This document shows positions 28,641 to 38,996 of a stretch of DNA of 52,820 bases, one piece after another; positions within the stretch are counted from its first letter, which is position 1, and every line of letters begins with the position of its first letter. The notes under the pieces were generated by a model. The model ran no database searches. It worked only from the letters and a program-made list of their open reading frames with translations, and was not told where the DNA came from. The translations under genes were made by a program, and so were the position numbers. The DNA is from Actinomycetota bacterium (GTDB lineage: Bacteria > Actinomycetota > Actinomycetes > Streptosporangiales > Streptosporangiaceae): NCBI GenBank assembly GCA_027314515.1, contig DAHVAR010000048.1, forward strand, positions 1 to 52,820, given 5' to 3'.

Positions 28641-29132
28641 TCAGGAGTGCCATTGCCAGGTGTCCCTCGATTGCGGCTGGTCGTCGGACTCGTCCGGCGG
28701 CCCGGGCGCCCGGCAGGATCGCTCCAGGTACAGCGCGGCGGCGATGAGCGCGATCGCCGCGGCGACGGTAGCCCCGGCCACCCTCGCGTCCCGTGCCGGA
28801 ATCGTCTTGTCCAGTGAGCCGAGCACGAAGATGAGATAGCCGCCGGCCAGCCCGCCGATTGCCGAGGCGGCAACCGAACTTGCCTTCGCCAGCGCGACGA
28901 GCCTCGCCACGGCGATCGGTGCCAGCGGCTTTGCCGCACCGCGGCGGCCGGTCAGCCTGGCCCGGACATGCCTGCCCACCAGTGCCTCGGCGATGGCCAG
29001 GGCGGCTAGCGCGGGAACGGCGGTGATCGGCAGCAGCGGCAGGTTCTGGAAGGTCGCCCGCACCGCGAGCCAGGCGACTATCGCGCAGACCGCGAAAATG
29101 CCGGCGACCGTGGCCGGCCGGGTCAGCTGCAT
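28641..29132 (-). CDS. DUF3180 family membrane protein
   Basis: 163 residues with four hydrophobic segments (about 8-27, 33-50, 85-107, 117-138), a basic loop at about 52-70, and a hydrophilic acidic tail. It matches DUF3180, found next to folK in most actinobacteria (Rv3605c position). Function is unknown. The ATG lies 10 bases inside the end of folK, indicating coupling. Confidence 0.85.
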   Translation of the reverse strand: MQLTRPATVAGIFAVCAIVAWLAVRATFQNLPLLPITAVPALAALAIAEALVGRHVRARLTGRRGAAKPLAPIAVARLVALAKASSVAASAIGGLAGGYLIFVLGSLDKTIPARDARVAGATVAAAIALIAAALYLERSCRAPGPPDESDDQPQSRDTWQWHS

Positions 29133-29800
29133 GGCGCGCCCCCTTCCGGCATGGCAGGGCGAGGGGCGGCCCGGTGCTGCGGTTGCCCGCCGCGCTCTGG
29201 CCCGTGGCCGGCAGCCCGGCTATCCGCTGGCCGGCCCGGCAGCGCGAGCTTCAGATCCGGCCGCCGCGCTACCCCGGCGGCCGTGGTGGCCGTCAGCAAG
29301 CCGGCCACCGGGCCCCGGCCGGGAAGGACTGCTCGCGAGTCCAGTTCAAGCCACGGGACGAGCACGAACGCGCGCTCGTGCGCCCGCGGGTGCGGCAGGG
29401 TCAGCGCCGGGTCAGCGCTTATCTCCGTGCCGCACGCGATGACGTCCACGTCGAGCGTGCGCGGGCCCCATCGCTGCGCCCTGACCCGGCCTGCCGCCGC
29501 TTCAGCGGCCGCGCACCTGGCCAGGATATCGCGTGACGGCAGCGAACTGCGGGCCAGCAGCACTACGTTGAGGTAGTCCGCCTGCCGCACGCCGCCGACC
29601 GGGTCCGTCTCATACACGCTGGACACCGCGCGAAGTTCCAGGCCGCCGGCGGCCAGGACGTCCAGCCCGAGTTGCAGGTTGGCCAGCCGGTCTGAAAGGT
29701 TGCTGCCGAGCGAGAGCACGACGGAGCGGTTGCGGCTGGCCGGGGCCTGCCTGGCCGGGGCCTGGCCGGTCATCGGCCGGCTGGCCGCGGGCCTGGTCAT
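29123..29800 (-). CDS. folK: 2-amino-4-hydroxy-6-hydroxymethyldihydropteridine diphosphokinase
   Basis: 225 residues from ATG 29800, overlapping the folB stop by four bases. HPPK transfers pyrophosphate from ATP to the pterin. It begins the family fold at VVLSLGSNLSDRLANLQ (about 28-44). RAQRWGPRTLDVDVI (HPPK signature) and LPHPRAHERAFVLVPWLEL follow. Both ends are extended relative to the 160-residue norm: about 25 Pro/Ala residues at the start and about 45 at the C-terminus, rich in Gly/Arg/Pro and partly overlapping the next gene. Confidence 0.93.
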   Translation of the reverse strand: MTRPAASRPMTGQAPARQAPASRNRSVVLSLGSNLSDRLANLQLGLDVLAAGGLELRAVSSVYETDPVGGVRQADYLNVVLLARSSLPSRDILARCAAAEAAAGRVRAQRWGPRTLDVDVIACGTEISADPALTLPHPRAHERAFVLVPWLELDSRAVLPGRGPVAGLLTATTAAGVARRPDLKLALPGRPADSRAAGHGPERGGQPQHRAAPRPAMPEGGAPCS

Positions 29801-30159
29801 TTCCGGCTCCGGCGGACGGTCACGGCGATGTCGGCCACTTCCTGTCCGACTGGCGCCTGCGGCTTGTGCACGGTGACCTCGGCCTCCTGCACCGGGACGG
29901 CCGTCAGGCATGCCTCAGCAAGCCGGTCCGCGAGCGTCTCGATCAGGTCCACGGGCTCTCCGGCGACGATAGCGGCCAGGCGGCCGGCGATCGCGGCATA
30001 GTCGGCGGTCAGCTTCAGGTCATCGGCGGCGGCGGCAGGCGCGGCGTCGAGCCACAGCACAGCATCCACGATGAAGTCCTGCCCAGTTGCGCGCTCATGC
30101 GCCAGCACTCCGTGGTAACCGCGAACCCGGAGGCCGGTGATCGAGATCCGGTCCAGCAT
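29797..30159 (-). CDS. folB: Dihydroneopterin aldolase
   Basis: 120 residues. It converts dihydroneopterin to hydroxymethyl-dihydropterin and glycolaldehyde. MLDRISITGLRVRGYHGVLAHERATGQDF holds the conserved GxHGVLxxE segment; DYAAIAGRL and DLIETLADRLAEACL supply the rest of the T-fold, and VTVHKPQAPV has the catalytic Lys. The ATG overlaps the folP stop by one base (TGATG), and the gene is standard length. Confidence 0.95.
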   Translation of the reverse strand: MLDRISITGLRVRGYHGVLAHERATGQDFIVDAVLWLDAAPAAAADDLKLTADYAAIAGRLAAIVAGEPVDLIETLADRLAEACLTAVPVQEAEVTVHKPQAPVGQEVADIAVTVRRSRK

Positions 30160-31103
30160 CAGCGGACGCCCGCCATGCTCTCCAGCCGCCACCGGGTGGC
30201 CACCTGTACGGCGTCGACGTTGCCCGGAACCACATGCACCCGGACGCACCACGCTCCCGCCGCGACTGCTAGCGCCGTCACCGCGACGGTGGCATCATCG
30301 CTGCGCAGGAACGGCCTCGCCGACCCGTCCGGGCCAGCCAGCAGCTTGCCGAGAAAGCCCTTCCGGGACGCGGCGACCAGCAACGGGAACGGTTGCGGGT
30401 AGCCGGGCTGAGCGGCGATGCGATCCAGGCCGGCCAGCAGCTTCCAGTTGTGCCCTGCCAGCTTGGCGAAGCCAAGCCCCGGGTCGAGTATGACCTGAGC
30501 CGGGTTCACGCCCGCGCCGGTGATCGCCGCCAGCCGAAGGCCGAGTTCGTCGCGGACCTCGGCTACGACATCGTCGTAGACCGCTGGGCCGTACATGTCT
30601 GAGCTGTGGCCACGCCAGTGCACGACGACGTACGGCACGCCGGCCGCGGCCACTACCGCGGGCATGTCCGGGTCGGCCAGCCCGCCGCTGACATCGTTGA
30701 CCATTCGCGCGCCAGCGGCCAGGGCCTGGCTCGCCACCTCGGCGCGCATGGTGTCGATGCTGACGAGACTGCCGGCACTGGCCAGCGCCGATACCACGGG
30801 TAGCACCCTGCTGAGTTCCTCGCGCATCGGCACTCGCTGCGCACCGGGGCGCGTTGACTCGCCACCGACATCGACGATGTCGGCACCCTGGCCGATCAGG
30901 TCAAGGCCGTGTGCGATGGCCAGGTCCGGGTCAAGCCAGCTGCCGCCATCGGAGAAGGAGTCCGGAGTGACGTTGACGACGCCCATGACCAGGCACCGCT
31001 GCCCGGCCGCCAGCCCCGGCAGCACCGGGCCAGAGCCGTCGGCCGGCGCCCGGCCGGAGCTGTCGGCCGGGCGGCCGCGTGGCGAAGGTGCGTCGGCTGT
31101 CAT
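30159..31103 (-). CDS. folP: Dihydropteroate synthase
   Basis: 314 residues from ATG 31103. It joins pABA to the pterin pyrophosphate; target of sulfonamides. Motifs: VMGVVNVTPDSFSDGG (about 40-55), DIVDVGGESTRPGAQ, SIDTMRAEVA, MVNDVSGG, ILDPGLGFAK, and AASRKGFLGKLL. The N-terminal 30 residues are a variable Pro/Ser/Gly extension with an imperfect 24-base internal duplication. A TAGATT box lies seven bases before the ATG, so this may head the folP-B-K operon as a leaderless mRNA. Confidence 0.95.
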   Translation of the reverse strand: MTADAPSPRGRPADSSGRAPADGSGPVLPGLAAGQRCLVMGVVNVTPDSFSDGGSWLDPDLAIAHGLDLIGQGADIVDVGGESTRPGAQRVPMREELSRVLPVVSALASAGSLVSIDTMRAEVASQALAAGARMVNDVSGGLADPDMPAVVAAAGVPYVVVHWRGHSSDMYGPAVYDDVVAEVRDELGLRLAAITGAGVNPAQVILDPGLGFAKLAGHNWKLLAGLDRIAAQPGYPQPFPLLVAASRKGFLGKLLAGPDGSARPFLRSDDATVAVTALAVAAGAWCVRVHVVPGNVDAVQVATRWRLESMAGVR

Positions 31104-31110
31104 AGCTGCC

Positions 31111-31116
31111 AATCTA
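31111..31116 (-). promoter_or_regulatory. Putative -10 box of folP (leaderless)
   Basis: TAGATT on the minus strand, seven bases before the ATG at 31103; no Shine-Dalgarno sequence between. Confidence 0.5.
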
Positions 31117-31213
31117 CGTGTCCGCTGACGGCGGGAGCCGCCGGAATCCCCCGAGCTAACCAGCCCGAAGCGGACGTATGCCCGCCAATGCGCCGACTCC
31201 GGCCGGCCGCGCC

Positions 31214-33121
31214 CTAGCTCCCGACTGAGCTGCGCCGCAACTGGCTCCGCAGCCGCCGCTGCAGCCCTGACAGGCCCAGTTTCCTCGCCATCCTGCGGAT
31301 CTCGATGGTGGGCCAGACCAGGAACGCCTCGGCCTCGAGCGCGGCGAAGCCGATCCGCAGCGCATCCCTGGTGCCGGGGAATACCAGGAAGCGCGGCACC
31401 CACTCCGGGTTGAATTTCGCGTTGAACTTGTACAGCGACTCGATCTGGAACCATCGTGACAAGAAGAGCAGGAACCCCCGCCAGGCCTTCGTCACCGGCC
31501 CGGCGCCGATTCGCTCGCCGCGTTCCAGGGCCGCGCGGAACACCGCGAAGTTCAGCGAGAGCCGCTTCACCCCCAGCTCGTTAGCGGCCTTGATCGCCTC
31601 GACGATGAGGAAATCGTTGAGTCCGGGTGCGGCCGACCTGTCCCGGCGCATCAGATCGAGTGACAAGCCATCGCTGCCCCACGGCACGAAGTGCAGGAGG
31701 GCGCGAAGCACGCCGTCCTGCTTCGCGGTCGCTATCACGCAGCCGCCGTCGTCGCGACCGCCGACGCGGCCAAGTGCCATGGAGAAGCCGCGCTCGGTCG
31801 GGCTGCCGCGCCAGCTATCGGCCTGCCGGGTCATCCGGGTGATCTCAGCCGGAGGAATGTCCGCGACCCGGCGGATCTCAGCCACGTAGCCCTGGCGGCA
31901 CACCCTGGTCACCATCTGGCGGACGTTGCGCATGGCCCGGCCCTGCAGCGTGAAGTTCCCGACGCTGATCACGGCCTCATCGCCGAGTTCGAGCGCGGTC
32001 AGGTTGCCTTCGCGGCACCAGATCTCGGCCCCGAGCTCGCTGCAGCCGATAACGGCCGGCACCCAGGCATGCCTGACAGCCTCGTCCAGGAATGTGTGAA
32101 TCGCTCCGGGCCAGGCTTCCGGATCGCCAATAGGATCACCGCTGGCGAGCATCACTCCGGACAGGACCCGGTACCCGATGCACGACTTGCCGGTCGGGGA
32201 CCAGATGATGCCCTTGTCGTCACGCAGGGCGAAGTACCCGAGCGAGTCCTGGTCACCGTGCCGCTCGAGCAGGTCCCTGATGCGCTGCGCGTCCGCGGGC
32301 CGCAGCCGGCTGAGCGGCTCGGCCGGCCGCAAGAACAGGAACAAAGCGACAAACAGCGTGAACAGTCCGAGTGCGCCGGTCACGAAACCGAAGTGGTCTT
32401 GCTGGAGTTCATTGCTGAACCGCACCGGACCGGAAAAGCCGGCCAGGTTCATCACGACCGAGTAGACCCGGTCGCGCATGGTGAAGCCTGCTCTAAGCCC
32501 GCCGATCACAGTGATGTAGATCAGCCCGATGCTCACGTCAGCGGCGACCAGGCCGCACAGCACCCACAGCGCGCGCCATCTCGAGCGGCGGTCACCGACC
32601 GCGTAGAACTGCCGCCGATAGCAGAACAGCGCGATCAGCAATGCGGCAGAAAATCCCGCCTGCAGCGGGTGGAGTTGCGCGAGCGGCGCAGCGGGCCGGA
32701 TGAAGTGGACGACTATCCCGATCCCGGCATGGATGACGACGCCAAGGCCCAGCAGCACCATGACCGCTGCCCAGGCCCGACGCTTACGCCGGCGCAGGGC
32801 GTGCGACAGCATCAGCAGCAACAGCCCGATGATGATGTCGGTGGTCCGGGTCAGGTTAACCAGGGTGCCAGGGGCCAGGTCAGCCAGCCCGCGAAGGCGC
32901 CGGATGTAGAAGCTCGGCAGCAGCCCTTCGAAGATGTAGCCGATGCCGATGACCAGGGCCATCAGCCCGGCGGTAAGTGGCACCCAGCGAAGCTGCTGGC
33001 GCAGGTCGGCGCCGCGGATGACCGACGGCTCCGCTTGCCGCTCGCCGGCCGATTGGGGCTCTGCCGGCCCGGGCCCGATGTGCTCTGTCATCTCGGACAT
33101 AAAGGTCAGGCCCCGGCTCAC
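31214..33121 (-). CDS. Membrane protein with DUF2156 (phosphatidylglycerol lysyltransferase-like) domain
   Basis: 635 residues from GTG 33121; ATGs at 33100 and 33091 are alternatives. About 6-7 hydrophobic spans fill residues 45-270. A cytoplasmic DUF2156 domain (about 280-600) follows, of the double-GNAT type found in MprF and mycobacterial LysX N-terminal parts (SLGYFALRDDKGIIWSPTGKSCIGYRVLSGVMLASGDPIG...; GLNDFLIVEAIKAANELGVKRLSLNFAVF). MprF-type enzymes move lysine from Lys-tRNA to phosphatidylglycerol. Whether this one does so or uses another acyl donor is unknown. It sits between folE and folP, and lysS is 8 kb downstream on the same strand. Confidence 0.82.
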   Translation of the reverse strand: MSRGLTFMSEMTEHIGPGPAEPQSAGERQAEPSVIRGADLRQQLRWVPLTAGLMALVIGIGYIFEGLLPSFYIRRLRGLADLAPGTLVNLTRTTDIIIGLLLLMLSHALRRRKRRAWAAVMVLLGLGVVIHAGIGIVVHFIRPAAPLAQLHPLQAGFSAALLIALFCYRRQFYAVGDRRSRWRALWVLCGLVAADVSIGLIYITVIGGLRAGFTMRDRVYSVVMNLAGFSGPVRFSNELQQDHFGFVTGALGLFTLFVALFLFLRPAEPLSRLRPADAQRIRDLLERHGDQDSLGYFALRDDKGIIWSPTGKSCIGYRVLSGVMLASGDPIGDPEAWPGAIHTFLDEAVRHAWVPAVIGCSELGAEIWCREGNLTALELGDEAVISVGNFTLQGRAMRNVRQMVTRVCRQGYVAEIRRVADIPPAEITRMTRQADSWRGSPTERGFSMALGRVGGRDDGGCVIATAKQDGVLRALLHFVPWGSDGLSLDLMRRDRSAAPGLNDFLIVEAIKAANELGVKRLSLNFAVFRAALERGERIGAGPVTKAWRGFLLFLSRWFQIESLYKFNAKFNPEWVPRFLVFPGTRDALRIGFAALEAEAFLVWPTIEIRRMARKLGLSGLQRRLRSQLRRSSVGS

Positions 33122-33187
33122 GGGGCATCAGCGTAGTCTTCGCCATCTCGGGCCGGAGGCAAACCCCGGCATTGGACCTGCACCAGG

Positions 33188-33769
33188 TCAGCGACGGTCC
33201 GTCAGCAGGCTCACGGCCTCGGCCCGAGTGCTGTCTGAGTTCAGGAAACTTCCCCGGACAGCGGATGTCACGGTCTTAGCACCTGGCTTGCGCACGCCGC
33301 GCATGGACATGCACAAGTGCTCGGCCTCGATAATGACGATTACTCCGCGCGGCTCGAGGATGTCCATCAGAGCGTCGGCAATCTGACTGGTCATCCGCTC
33401 TTGCACCTGCGGCCGCTTGGCGTACAGGTCAACGACCCTGGCAAGCTTGGACAAGCCAGTGATCTGGCCCTTCTCGTTGGGGATGTACCCGACGTGAGCA
33501 ACGCCGAAGAACGGCACCAGATGATGCTCGCAGGTCGAGTACAGCTCGATATCGCGCACGAGGACCATCTCCTCGTGATCGGCGTCGAAGACGGTCGTCA
33601 GCACCTCTTCCGGCCGCATGCGCAGCCCCGAGAACTGCTCGCTCAGTGCTCGGGCAACACGGCCAGGGGTATCCCTCAGGCCGTCCCGGGTCGGGTCCTC
33701 GCCGACCGCCAGGAGTATCTCGGTCACCGCGCGCTCGATCCGCTGAAGGTCGAACTCGCCGTTGCTCAA
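33188..33769 (-). CDS. folE: GTP cyclohydrolase I
   Basis: 193 residues. It converts GTP to dihydroneopterin triphosphate, the first folate step. It starts [35 protein letters not shown], with zinc ligands in [12 protein letters not shown] and [12 protein letters not shown], and the catalytic region [36 protein letters not shown]. The start is TTG 33769, overlapping the ftsH stop by four bases (TTGA). The unusual start codon together with the overlap suggests translation depends on ribosomes leaving ftsH. Confidence 0.95.
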   Translation of the reverse strand: MSNGEFDLQRIERAVTEILLAVGEDPTRDGLRDTPGRVARALSEQFSGLRMRPEEVLTTVFDADHEEMVLVRDIELYSTCEHHLVPFFGVAHVGYIPNEKGQITGLSKLARVVDLYAKRPQVQERMTSQIADALMDILEPRGVIVIIEAEHLCMSMRGVRKPGAKTVTSAVRGSFLNSDSTRAEAVSLLTDRR

Positions 33770-35928
33770 TGAGCGCCGCCATCCGCAGGGCGATCCTCAC
33801 CCGGCCGGTCAGAGCCGGGCTGGTCAGAGCCGGGCATGCTCCCGCCGAGTGGACTGGCACCACCAAGCGGACTGGCACCACCGAGTGGACTGGCACCACC
33901 GAGTGGCGACCGGAAGTGACCGGCCGGGGGCGGCGGCGGCACGGCAGGCAACCCGGCAGCCGACGCCTGGCCGTTACCGAGCGCCGGCGTGATGGTGCCG
34001 TCGGCCGCGGCCGTGAGCGCTAGCTCCTTCGGAGTCAGCACCGGCGGCTTCTCCGACGGAAGCCGCTTGCCGTAGCCGGTGTAGGAGCCGCGCGTCGGCC
34101 GCTTGTGCACCGGCGAGAAGATCTCCAGAACCTGATCACGCGACAGCGTCTCGTGCTCGAGCAGCTGAAGCACCAGGTTGTCCAGCACGTCCCGGTACTG
34201 GACCAGGATCTCCCACGCCTCGTCGTGAGCGGACTCAATGAGACGACGGACCTCGTCATCGATGGCCGAAGCGATCTCCTCCGAGTAATCGCGTGCGTGC
34301 GACATCTCGCGGCCGAGGAACGGCTCACCGTCCCCGGTACCGAACTTGCGCGCGCCAAGGCGCTCGCTCATGCCGTACTCGGTCACCATCCCGCGAGCAA
34401 TCGAGGAGGCCTTCTCGATGTCGTTGGCCGCACCGGTTGTCGGCTCATGGAAGACCAGCTCTTCGGCAGTCCGGCCGCCGAGCAGCATGGACAGCTGATC
34501 CATCATCTCGGCGCGGCTGACCAGGAACTTGTCCTCCGCGGGCGCCGCGGCAGTGTAGCCGAGCGCACGGCCGCGCGGGATGATGGTGATCTTGTGGACC
34601 GGGTCGGCGTTGGGCAGCGCATGCCCGACCAGAGCGTGGCCGCCCTCGTGGTAAGCGATGATCTTCCGTTCCCGCTCAGAGAGCAGCACGCTCTTCCGCT
34701 TCGGCCCGGCGGTCACCCGGTCGATTGCTTCCTCGAGCGAGGCCATCTGGATCTGGGTCTGATTTGCCCGGGCGGTCAGCAGCGCGCCCTCGTTGATGAC
34801 GTTCGCGAGGTCCGCACCGGTAAAGCCCGGAGTGCGGCGGGCGATGATGTCCAGGTCCACATCCGGCGCGAACGGCTTGCCCCGTGCGTGCACCCGCAGG
34901 ATGCCCTTGCGGCCGGCCAGGTCAGGCTGGGCGACGACGATCTGCCGGTCGAACCGGCCGGGACGCAGCAGCGCCGGGTCCAGGATGTCGGGCCGGTTGG
35001 TGGCGGCGATGACGATAACGCCGCCCTTGGTGTCGAAGCCGTCCAGCTCGACGAGCAGCTGGTTCAGCGTCTGCTCGCGCTCGTCGTGCCCGCCGCCGAA
35101 ACCTGCCCCGCGGTGCCTGCCAACCGCGTCGATCTCGTCCACGAACACGATGGCAGGCGCGTTCGCCTTGGCCTGCTCGAACAAGTCGCGCACCCGGGAG
35201 GCGCCAACGCCGACGAACATCTCGACGAAGTCCGAGCCGGAGATCGAGTAGAACGGCACGCCCGCCTCGCCGGCCACGGCTCTTGCCAGCAGCGTCTTGC
35301 CTGTTCCAGGCGGACCGTACAGCAGCACGCCCTTGGGGATCTTGGCGCCGATGGCCTGGAACTTGCCCGGGCTCTGCAGGAATTCCTTGATCTCCTGGAG
35401 TTCCTCGATCGCCTCGTCGGCACCCGCCACGTCGGCGAACGTGGTCTTAGGCGTGTCCTTGGTGATGAGCTTGGCCTTGGACTTGCCGAAGTTCATGACC
35501 CGCGAGCCGCCGCCCTGCATCTGGTTCAGGAACACCATGAACAGCAGGAAGATGATCAAGAATGGCAGGTAGCTGAAGATCAGCGTCCAGAACGAGCTGC
35601 TCTTCGGCACCTTCACGGTGTAGACGCCGGACGGCAGCTTGCCGCTCTGCACCTCCTTCTGGAGGGTGTTGGCAAGCTGAGTGCCCTGGAAGCCGACCCA
35701 GGACGATTCCCAGTTGGCGTTGTTCTTCGTGGTCAGCTGGATGGTCTGGTCGACGTCGGTCAGCGTGACCGACTTCACGTTGCCCGAGTCGATCGCCGCG
35801 ATCGCCTGCGAGGTGGGGACCAGCTTGTACGCAGGCCCCGTACTGACCAGCTTGTACAGGATCACAAGGATGATGGCGACAAAGAGGATGGCAAGCACCC
35901 AGCCGCGGAAAATGCGCTTCAGATCCAT
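33766..35928 (-). CDS. ftsH: ATP-dependent zinc metalloprotease FtsH
   Basis: 720 residues from ATG 35928 (GTG 35943 is an in-frame alternative). Two membrane spans (about 8-28 and 105-125) flank an extracytoplasmic domain. AAA domain: GPPGTGKT near 200, [14 protein letters not shown], and the SRH region [17 protein letters not shown]. Peptidase: HEGGH near 415 with a downstream Asp ligand. It degrades membrane and some cytosolic proteins. The C-terminal 60 residues are low complexity, with repeated GGASPL and SDRPG units (33807-33906). folE is coupled to its stop. Confidence 0.96.
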   Translation of the reverse strand: MDLKRIFRGWVLAILFVAIILVILYKLVSTGPAYKLVPTSQAIAAIDSGNVKSVTLTDVDQTIQLTTKNNANWESSWVGFQGTQLANTLQKEVQSGKLPSGVYTVKVPKSSSFWTLIFSYLPFLIIFLLFMVFLNQMQGGGSRVMNFGKSKAKLITKDTPKTTFADVAGADEAIEELQEIKEFLQSPGKFQAIGAKIPKGVLLYGPPGTGKTLLARAVAGEAGVPFYSISGSDFVEMFVGVGASRVRDLFEQAKANAPAIVFVDEIDAVGRHRGAGFGGGHDEREQTLNQLLVELDGFDTKGGVIVIAATNRPDILDPALLRPGRFDRQIVVAQPDLAGRKGILRVHARGKPFAPDVDLDIIARRTPGFTGADLANVINEGALLTARANQTQIQMASLEEAIDRVTAGPKRKSVLLSERERKIIAYHEGGHALVGHALPNADPVHKITIIPRGRALGYTAAAPAEDKFLVSRAEMMDQLSMLLGGRTAEELVFHEPTTGAANDIEKASSIARGMVTEYGMSERLGARKFGTGDGEPFLGREMSHARDYSEEIASAIDDEVRRLIESAHDEAWEILVQYRDVLDNLVLQLLEHETLSRDQVLEIFSPVHKRPTRGSYTGYGKRLPSEKPPVLTPKELALTAAADGTITPALGNGQASAAGLPAVPPPPPAGHFRSPLGGASPLGGASPLGGASPLGGSMPGSDQPGSDRPGEDRPADGGAH
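33807..33836. repeat. 15-bp tandem duplication in the ftsH 3' end
   Basis: Two copies (14/15 identical) of GGTCAGAGCCGGGCT on the plus strand; in frame, encoding part of the [10 protein letters not shown] tail. Confidence 0.8.
33847..33906. repeat. 18-bp tandem repeat (x3.3) in the ftsH 3' end
   Basis: Three copies plus a partial of GAGTGGACTGGCACCACC (plus strand); the middle copy has two changes. In frame, encoding repeated GGASPL hexapeptides in the FtsH tail. Confidence 0.92.
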
Positions 35929-36200
35929 CGATGAACGGCCCACAGGTCCGGCCGATCCCTCCTGACGAGCCTCGTGCCCCGCCGTCCCGGCGGGGCTACC
36001 TTGCTATCCAGCGCGAATGCGCGGCTATTTCTTCCCGCGCGAGGCACAGGAATACTCGACGGTACACCGCGATAGCCGTAGCCGGAACGCGGCAGGCCGC
36101 AAGGGTCAATGGCGGCCGTGTTACGCCTCTTACCCGGGTTAACGAAATTCATCGCCTGCTCGGTTCCCGGCGCCAGGCGGCCATGCAGTCAGCCAGCCGG

Positions 36201-36737
36201 CTACCGGTAGACATGCTCGGCCAGCGTGCCGATGAACGGCAGGTTCCGGTACTTTTCAGCATAATCGAGCCCGTAGCCGACGACGAACGAGTCGTCGATG
36301 TCGAACCCGGTGTAGGCCACCTCCACGTTCATCCGCGCCGCCGTCGGCTTGCGCAGCAGCACGCAGACGGCCACCGAGGCCGGCTCACGGGAGCGAAGGT
36401 TGCCGATCAGCCAGGACAGCGTGAGGCCGGAGTCCACGATGTCTTCGACTATCAGGACATGGCGCCCGCTGATGTCGATGTCCAGGTCCTTCAGGATCCG
36501 CACCACGCCGGAGGATTTCGTCCCCGACCCGTAGGAGGAGATCGCCATCCAGTCCATCTGCGCTGGCAGGTGCATGGCCCGGGCCAGATCGGCCATTACC
36601 ATCACGGCGCCCTTGAGCACTCCGATCAGCAAGAGTTCGCGGTCAGCATAATCGGCGTCGATCTGAGCAGCGAGCTCATGGATGCGCTGCTGCAGGTCCT
36701 GCTGCGTAATCAGGACGTCTTTGAGATCTGGCCCCAT
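36201..36737 (-). CDS. hpt: Hypoxanthine (guanine) phosphoribosyltransferase
   Basis: 178 residues from ATG 36737, one base after the tilS stop. It salvages hypoxanthine/guanine to IMP/GMP with [35 protein letters not shown], the PRPP motif [17 protein letters not shown] (about 94-110) and [22 protein letters not shown] are typical. tilS-hpt-ftsH order is conserved from Firmicutes to actinobacteria. The 272-base gap before ftsH should carry the ftsH promoter; I see no clear box there. Confidence 0.95.
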   Translation of the reverse strand: MGPDLKDVLITQQDLQQRIHELAAQIDADYADRELLLIGVLKGAVMVMADLARAMHLPAQMDWMAISSYGSGTKSSGVVRILKDLDIDISGRHVLIVEDIVDSGLTLSWLIGNLRSREPASVAVCVLLRKPTAARMNVEVAYTGFDIDDSFVVGYGLDYAEKYRNLPFIGTLAEHVYR

Positions 36738-36738
36738 G

Positions 36739-37854
36739 TCATTCGCATCCACCCGCGTCCTCCCATCGCGCCGCCGCTCCCTGACCCCCGGCTGTGCTGT
36801 CCCGGGGGGCGACCCCCGGACCCCCCGCTGTGCTGTCCCCGGGGGCGACCCCCGGACCCCCGGATCTGGTGAAGAGCAGCCTGCCAGAGTGGCGACGGCA
36901 CCTGACCCCGCCGGGCAGGTCAATCCACCGCTGTCCGTGCCATCCGGTCACCAGTTCGTCCAGGCTCGCCAGGTGGCGCTGGGACAGCGACCCCGCCGGG
37001 CACCCGGCCGCAAGCGCGGCGCTGCGCAGCAGCCGCAGCCGGATTGCCAGCGCCAGCCCGGCCAGCGCGCTGGCTGGCCAGCCGCTGGCCTGCGCCTCCT
37101 CCGGACCGCCGAGCCGCCCGGCCTCGGTTGCCGCCAGCGCGTCCAGCACCTCAGCGTCAGCACGCAGCAGCGCCGCAGTTCTGGCCAGCGCCTCCGCCAC
37201 GCCGGGCCCGAGTGCCTCGTCGATGGCGGGCATCAGGCACCGCACCCGCGTCCTAGTGAACGCCAGGTCGCTGTTCTGCGGGTCATCCCACGGCTGTAGG
37301 CCCTCGGCGGAGCAGGCAGCCATGGTTTGCGAGCGCCGCAGCCCAAGCAGCGGCCGCCGGTAGCGGCCGGCCACCGGTGCCATCCCGGCCAGCGAGCGCG
37401 CGCCGGAGCCGCGGCAAAGGCCCAGCAGCACCGTCTCAGCCTGGTCGTCGAGCGTGTGGCCGAGCAGCAGCCACGCGTCGTGGCGCTCGGCCGCGACGTC
37501 GAGCGCGGCATACCGGGCCGACCGGGCGGCCGCCTCCGGACCCGGGTAGCTTCCGCCGTCCTCCGGCCGGGCCACCGTGACGGCCACCGACAGCACCGGG
37601 CGCAGACCGAGGCCATGAAGTACGGCGGTGACCCGGCTGGCCTGCTCTGACGATCCGGGCTGCAAGCCGTGGTCGACGGTGATACCGCCGGCCACCAGGC
37701 CCGCTTTGGGCGCCTCGAACGCGATGGCGGCGGCAAGCGCCAGCGAATCCGCTCCGCCTGAGCACGCCGCAAGCACTGCGGTCCCTGGCTCGAGGTCGGC
37801 CAGACTGGCCCTGACGGCGTGCCGCACCGCTGCGACTGCCGGATGCGGGCCCAC
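36739..37854 (-). CDS. tilS: tRNA(Ile)-lysidine synthase
   Basis: 371 residues from GTG 37854, eight bases after the metalloprotease stop. TilS modifies C34 of tRNA(Ile)CAU to lysidine using ATP and lysine. P-loop [15 protein letters not shown] (about 33-47), [40 protein letters not shown] and [15 protein letters not shown] are present. The last 30 residues form a tail of two GGPGVAPxDSTA units encoded by a 36-bp tandem repeat (36793-36864), not part of the usual fold. Confidence 0.93.
   Translation of the reverse strand: MGPHPAVAAVRHAVRASLADLEPGTAVLAACSGGADSLALAAAIAFEAPKAGLVAGGITVDHGLQPGSSEQASRVTAVLHGLGLRPVLSVAVTVARPEDGGSYPGPEAAARSARYAALDVAAERHDAWLLLGHTLDDQAETVLLGLCRGSGARSLAGMAPVAGRYRRPLLGLRRSQTMAACSAEGLQPWDDPQNSDLAFTRTRVRCLMPAIDEALGPGVAEALARTAALLRADAEVLDALAATEAGRLGGPEEAQASGWPASALAGLALAIRLRLLRSAALAAGCPAGSLSQRHLASLDELVTGWHGQRWIDLPGGVRCRRHSGRLLFTRSGGPGVAPGDSTAGGPGVAPRDSTAGGQGAAARWEDAGGCE
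36793..36864. repeat. 36-bp tandem repeat (x2) at the tilS 3' end
   Basis: Two 36-base copies. Core features are TGTGCTGTCC, then CGGGG, CGACCCCCGGACCCCC. In frame with tilS (minus). About 31 of 36 positions match the repeat inside the NUDIX gene at 43536-43615 read on the opposite strand. Confidence 0.9.
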
Positions 37855-37862
37855 CGGGCCGC

Positions 37863-38990
37863 TCAGTCCGCGGTGGTGGAGTCTGCCGGGCTCGCCGCCG
37901 CGCCGCCACCGTCGACCCTGGCGAGCCAGGATAGCGGATGCTGCAGCTCTTCCCTGGTCGGCAAAGTCTCCGGCGAGGTCCATACCTTGTTGAAGGTCTC
38001 CATCCCGGCTTCGTCGACGACCGCCTTGACGAACCGCGAGCCCTGCTCGTATTGCTTCATCTTCAGGTCGATGCCGAGCACGCGCCGGATGGCCTGCTCG
38101 AGCCTGCCCGCCGTTCCGCGGCGGGCGCTGAACTTCGCCCTGATCTCGGCGACCGACGGGACCACGGCCGGCCCGACCGCGTCCATGACGTAGTCTCCGT
38201 GACCCTCGACCAGTGTCATGACGCTGGTCATCCGGTCCAGGATGGCCCGCTGCCGGGGGCTCTGGATGGCCTCGATGAGGCTCTCTCCATCGCCGCCGCG
38301 CACCGCGCCCGCCACCGCGTCGGCCGCGGCCCGCAGGCGTTCCAGAATCGAGGCCGGGTCCAGGTCGGAGGCGAGCAGGAACTCCGACATCTGCTCCTGG
38401 ACATACGGGCGGAGCCATGGCACGGAGGTGAACTGGGTGCGGTGCGTCTCCTCGTGCAGGCAGACCCAGCGCCGGAAGTCATGCGGGTTCACGTCAAGCT
38501 CACGCTCGACCATCACGATGTTGGGCGCGACCAGCGTCAGCCGCCCGGATGGCGTCCCGGTACCCGGCCCGTCCGGGTCTGGTGGGAGGAACAGCTCGTA
38601 CTGGCCCAGAACCCGGCCGGCTAGGTAGGCGAGAATGAGGCCGGCCTGCATGCCGGTAACCCGCGAGCCCACCGCAGTCATCACCGAGCCGGGCTGCGGT
38701 GCGGCACCGCTGTCCGACATCCGCTGTACGAGCGGGTCGAGCACGACCCGGAAGCCGTCCACGTTGGCGCGGATCCAGCCCGGCCGGTCGACGACCGCCA
38801 CCTTGCCGTCGTCCGGGGCGCCCGGCAGTCCGGTCAGCTCGCGGACCGGCTCGGCAACCACGCCGGCCAGCTGCCGCAGCTCAGCCACGACCTTCCTGGC
38901 CTCGGTCATGCCGACCTGGGGGCCCGGCCTGACCCAACGGACCCCGGTGGAGGTAGCGACCTGCCAGTCGATCATCTGAGTGCTGCTCAC
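37863..38990 (-). CDS. Zinc-dependent metalloprotease, F420-biosynthesis-associated family (DUF2342)
   Basis: 375 residues. It matches the actinobacterial family annotated as zinc-dependent metalloprotease or coenzyme F420 biosynthesis-associated protein (Rv3626c position). [18 protein letters not shown] starts the domain; HEETH in [12 protein letters not shown] is the zinc motif (about 177-181). [13 protein letters not shown], shared by the family, supplies another metal region. No signal peptide. The substrate is unknown and the F420 link is by annotation habit only. GTG 38990 lies six bases after TACGGT, supporting this start over ATG 38975. Confidence 0.85.
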   Translation of the reverse strand: MSSTQMIDWQVATSTGVRWVRPGPQVGMTEARKVVAELRQLAGVVAEPVRELTGLPGAPDDGKVAVVDRPGWIRANVDGFRVVLDPLVQRMSDSGAAPQPGSVMTAVGSRVTGMQAGLILAYLAGRVLGQYELFLPPDPDGPGTGTPSGRLTLVAPNIVMVERELDVNPHDFRRWVCLHEETHRTQFTSVPWLRPYVQEQMSEFLLASDLDPASILERLRAAADAVAGAVRGGDGESLIEAIQSPRQRAILDRMTSVMTLVEGHGDYVMDAVGPAVVPSVAEIRAKFSARRGTAGRLEQAIRRVLGIDLKMKQYEQGSRFVKAVVDEAGMETFNKVWTSPETLPTREELQHPLSWLARVDGGGAAASPADSTTAD

Positions 38991-38996
38991 CCCTCC

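Noticed and set aside
34105-35934. 609-codon plus-strand open frame opposite ftsH
   Set aside because: Shadow of ftsH; no recognisable motif, no ribosome site, and high-GC third positions explain the absence of stops.
36739-38418. 559-residue version of TilS starting at 38418
   Set aside because: The extra 188 residues overlap the metalloprotease gene in another frame and are Arg/Gly-rich; TilS homology begins just after GTG 37854.
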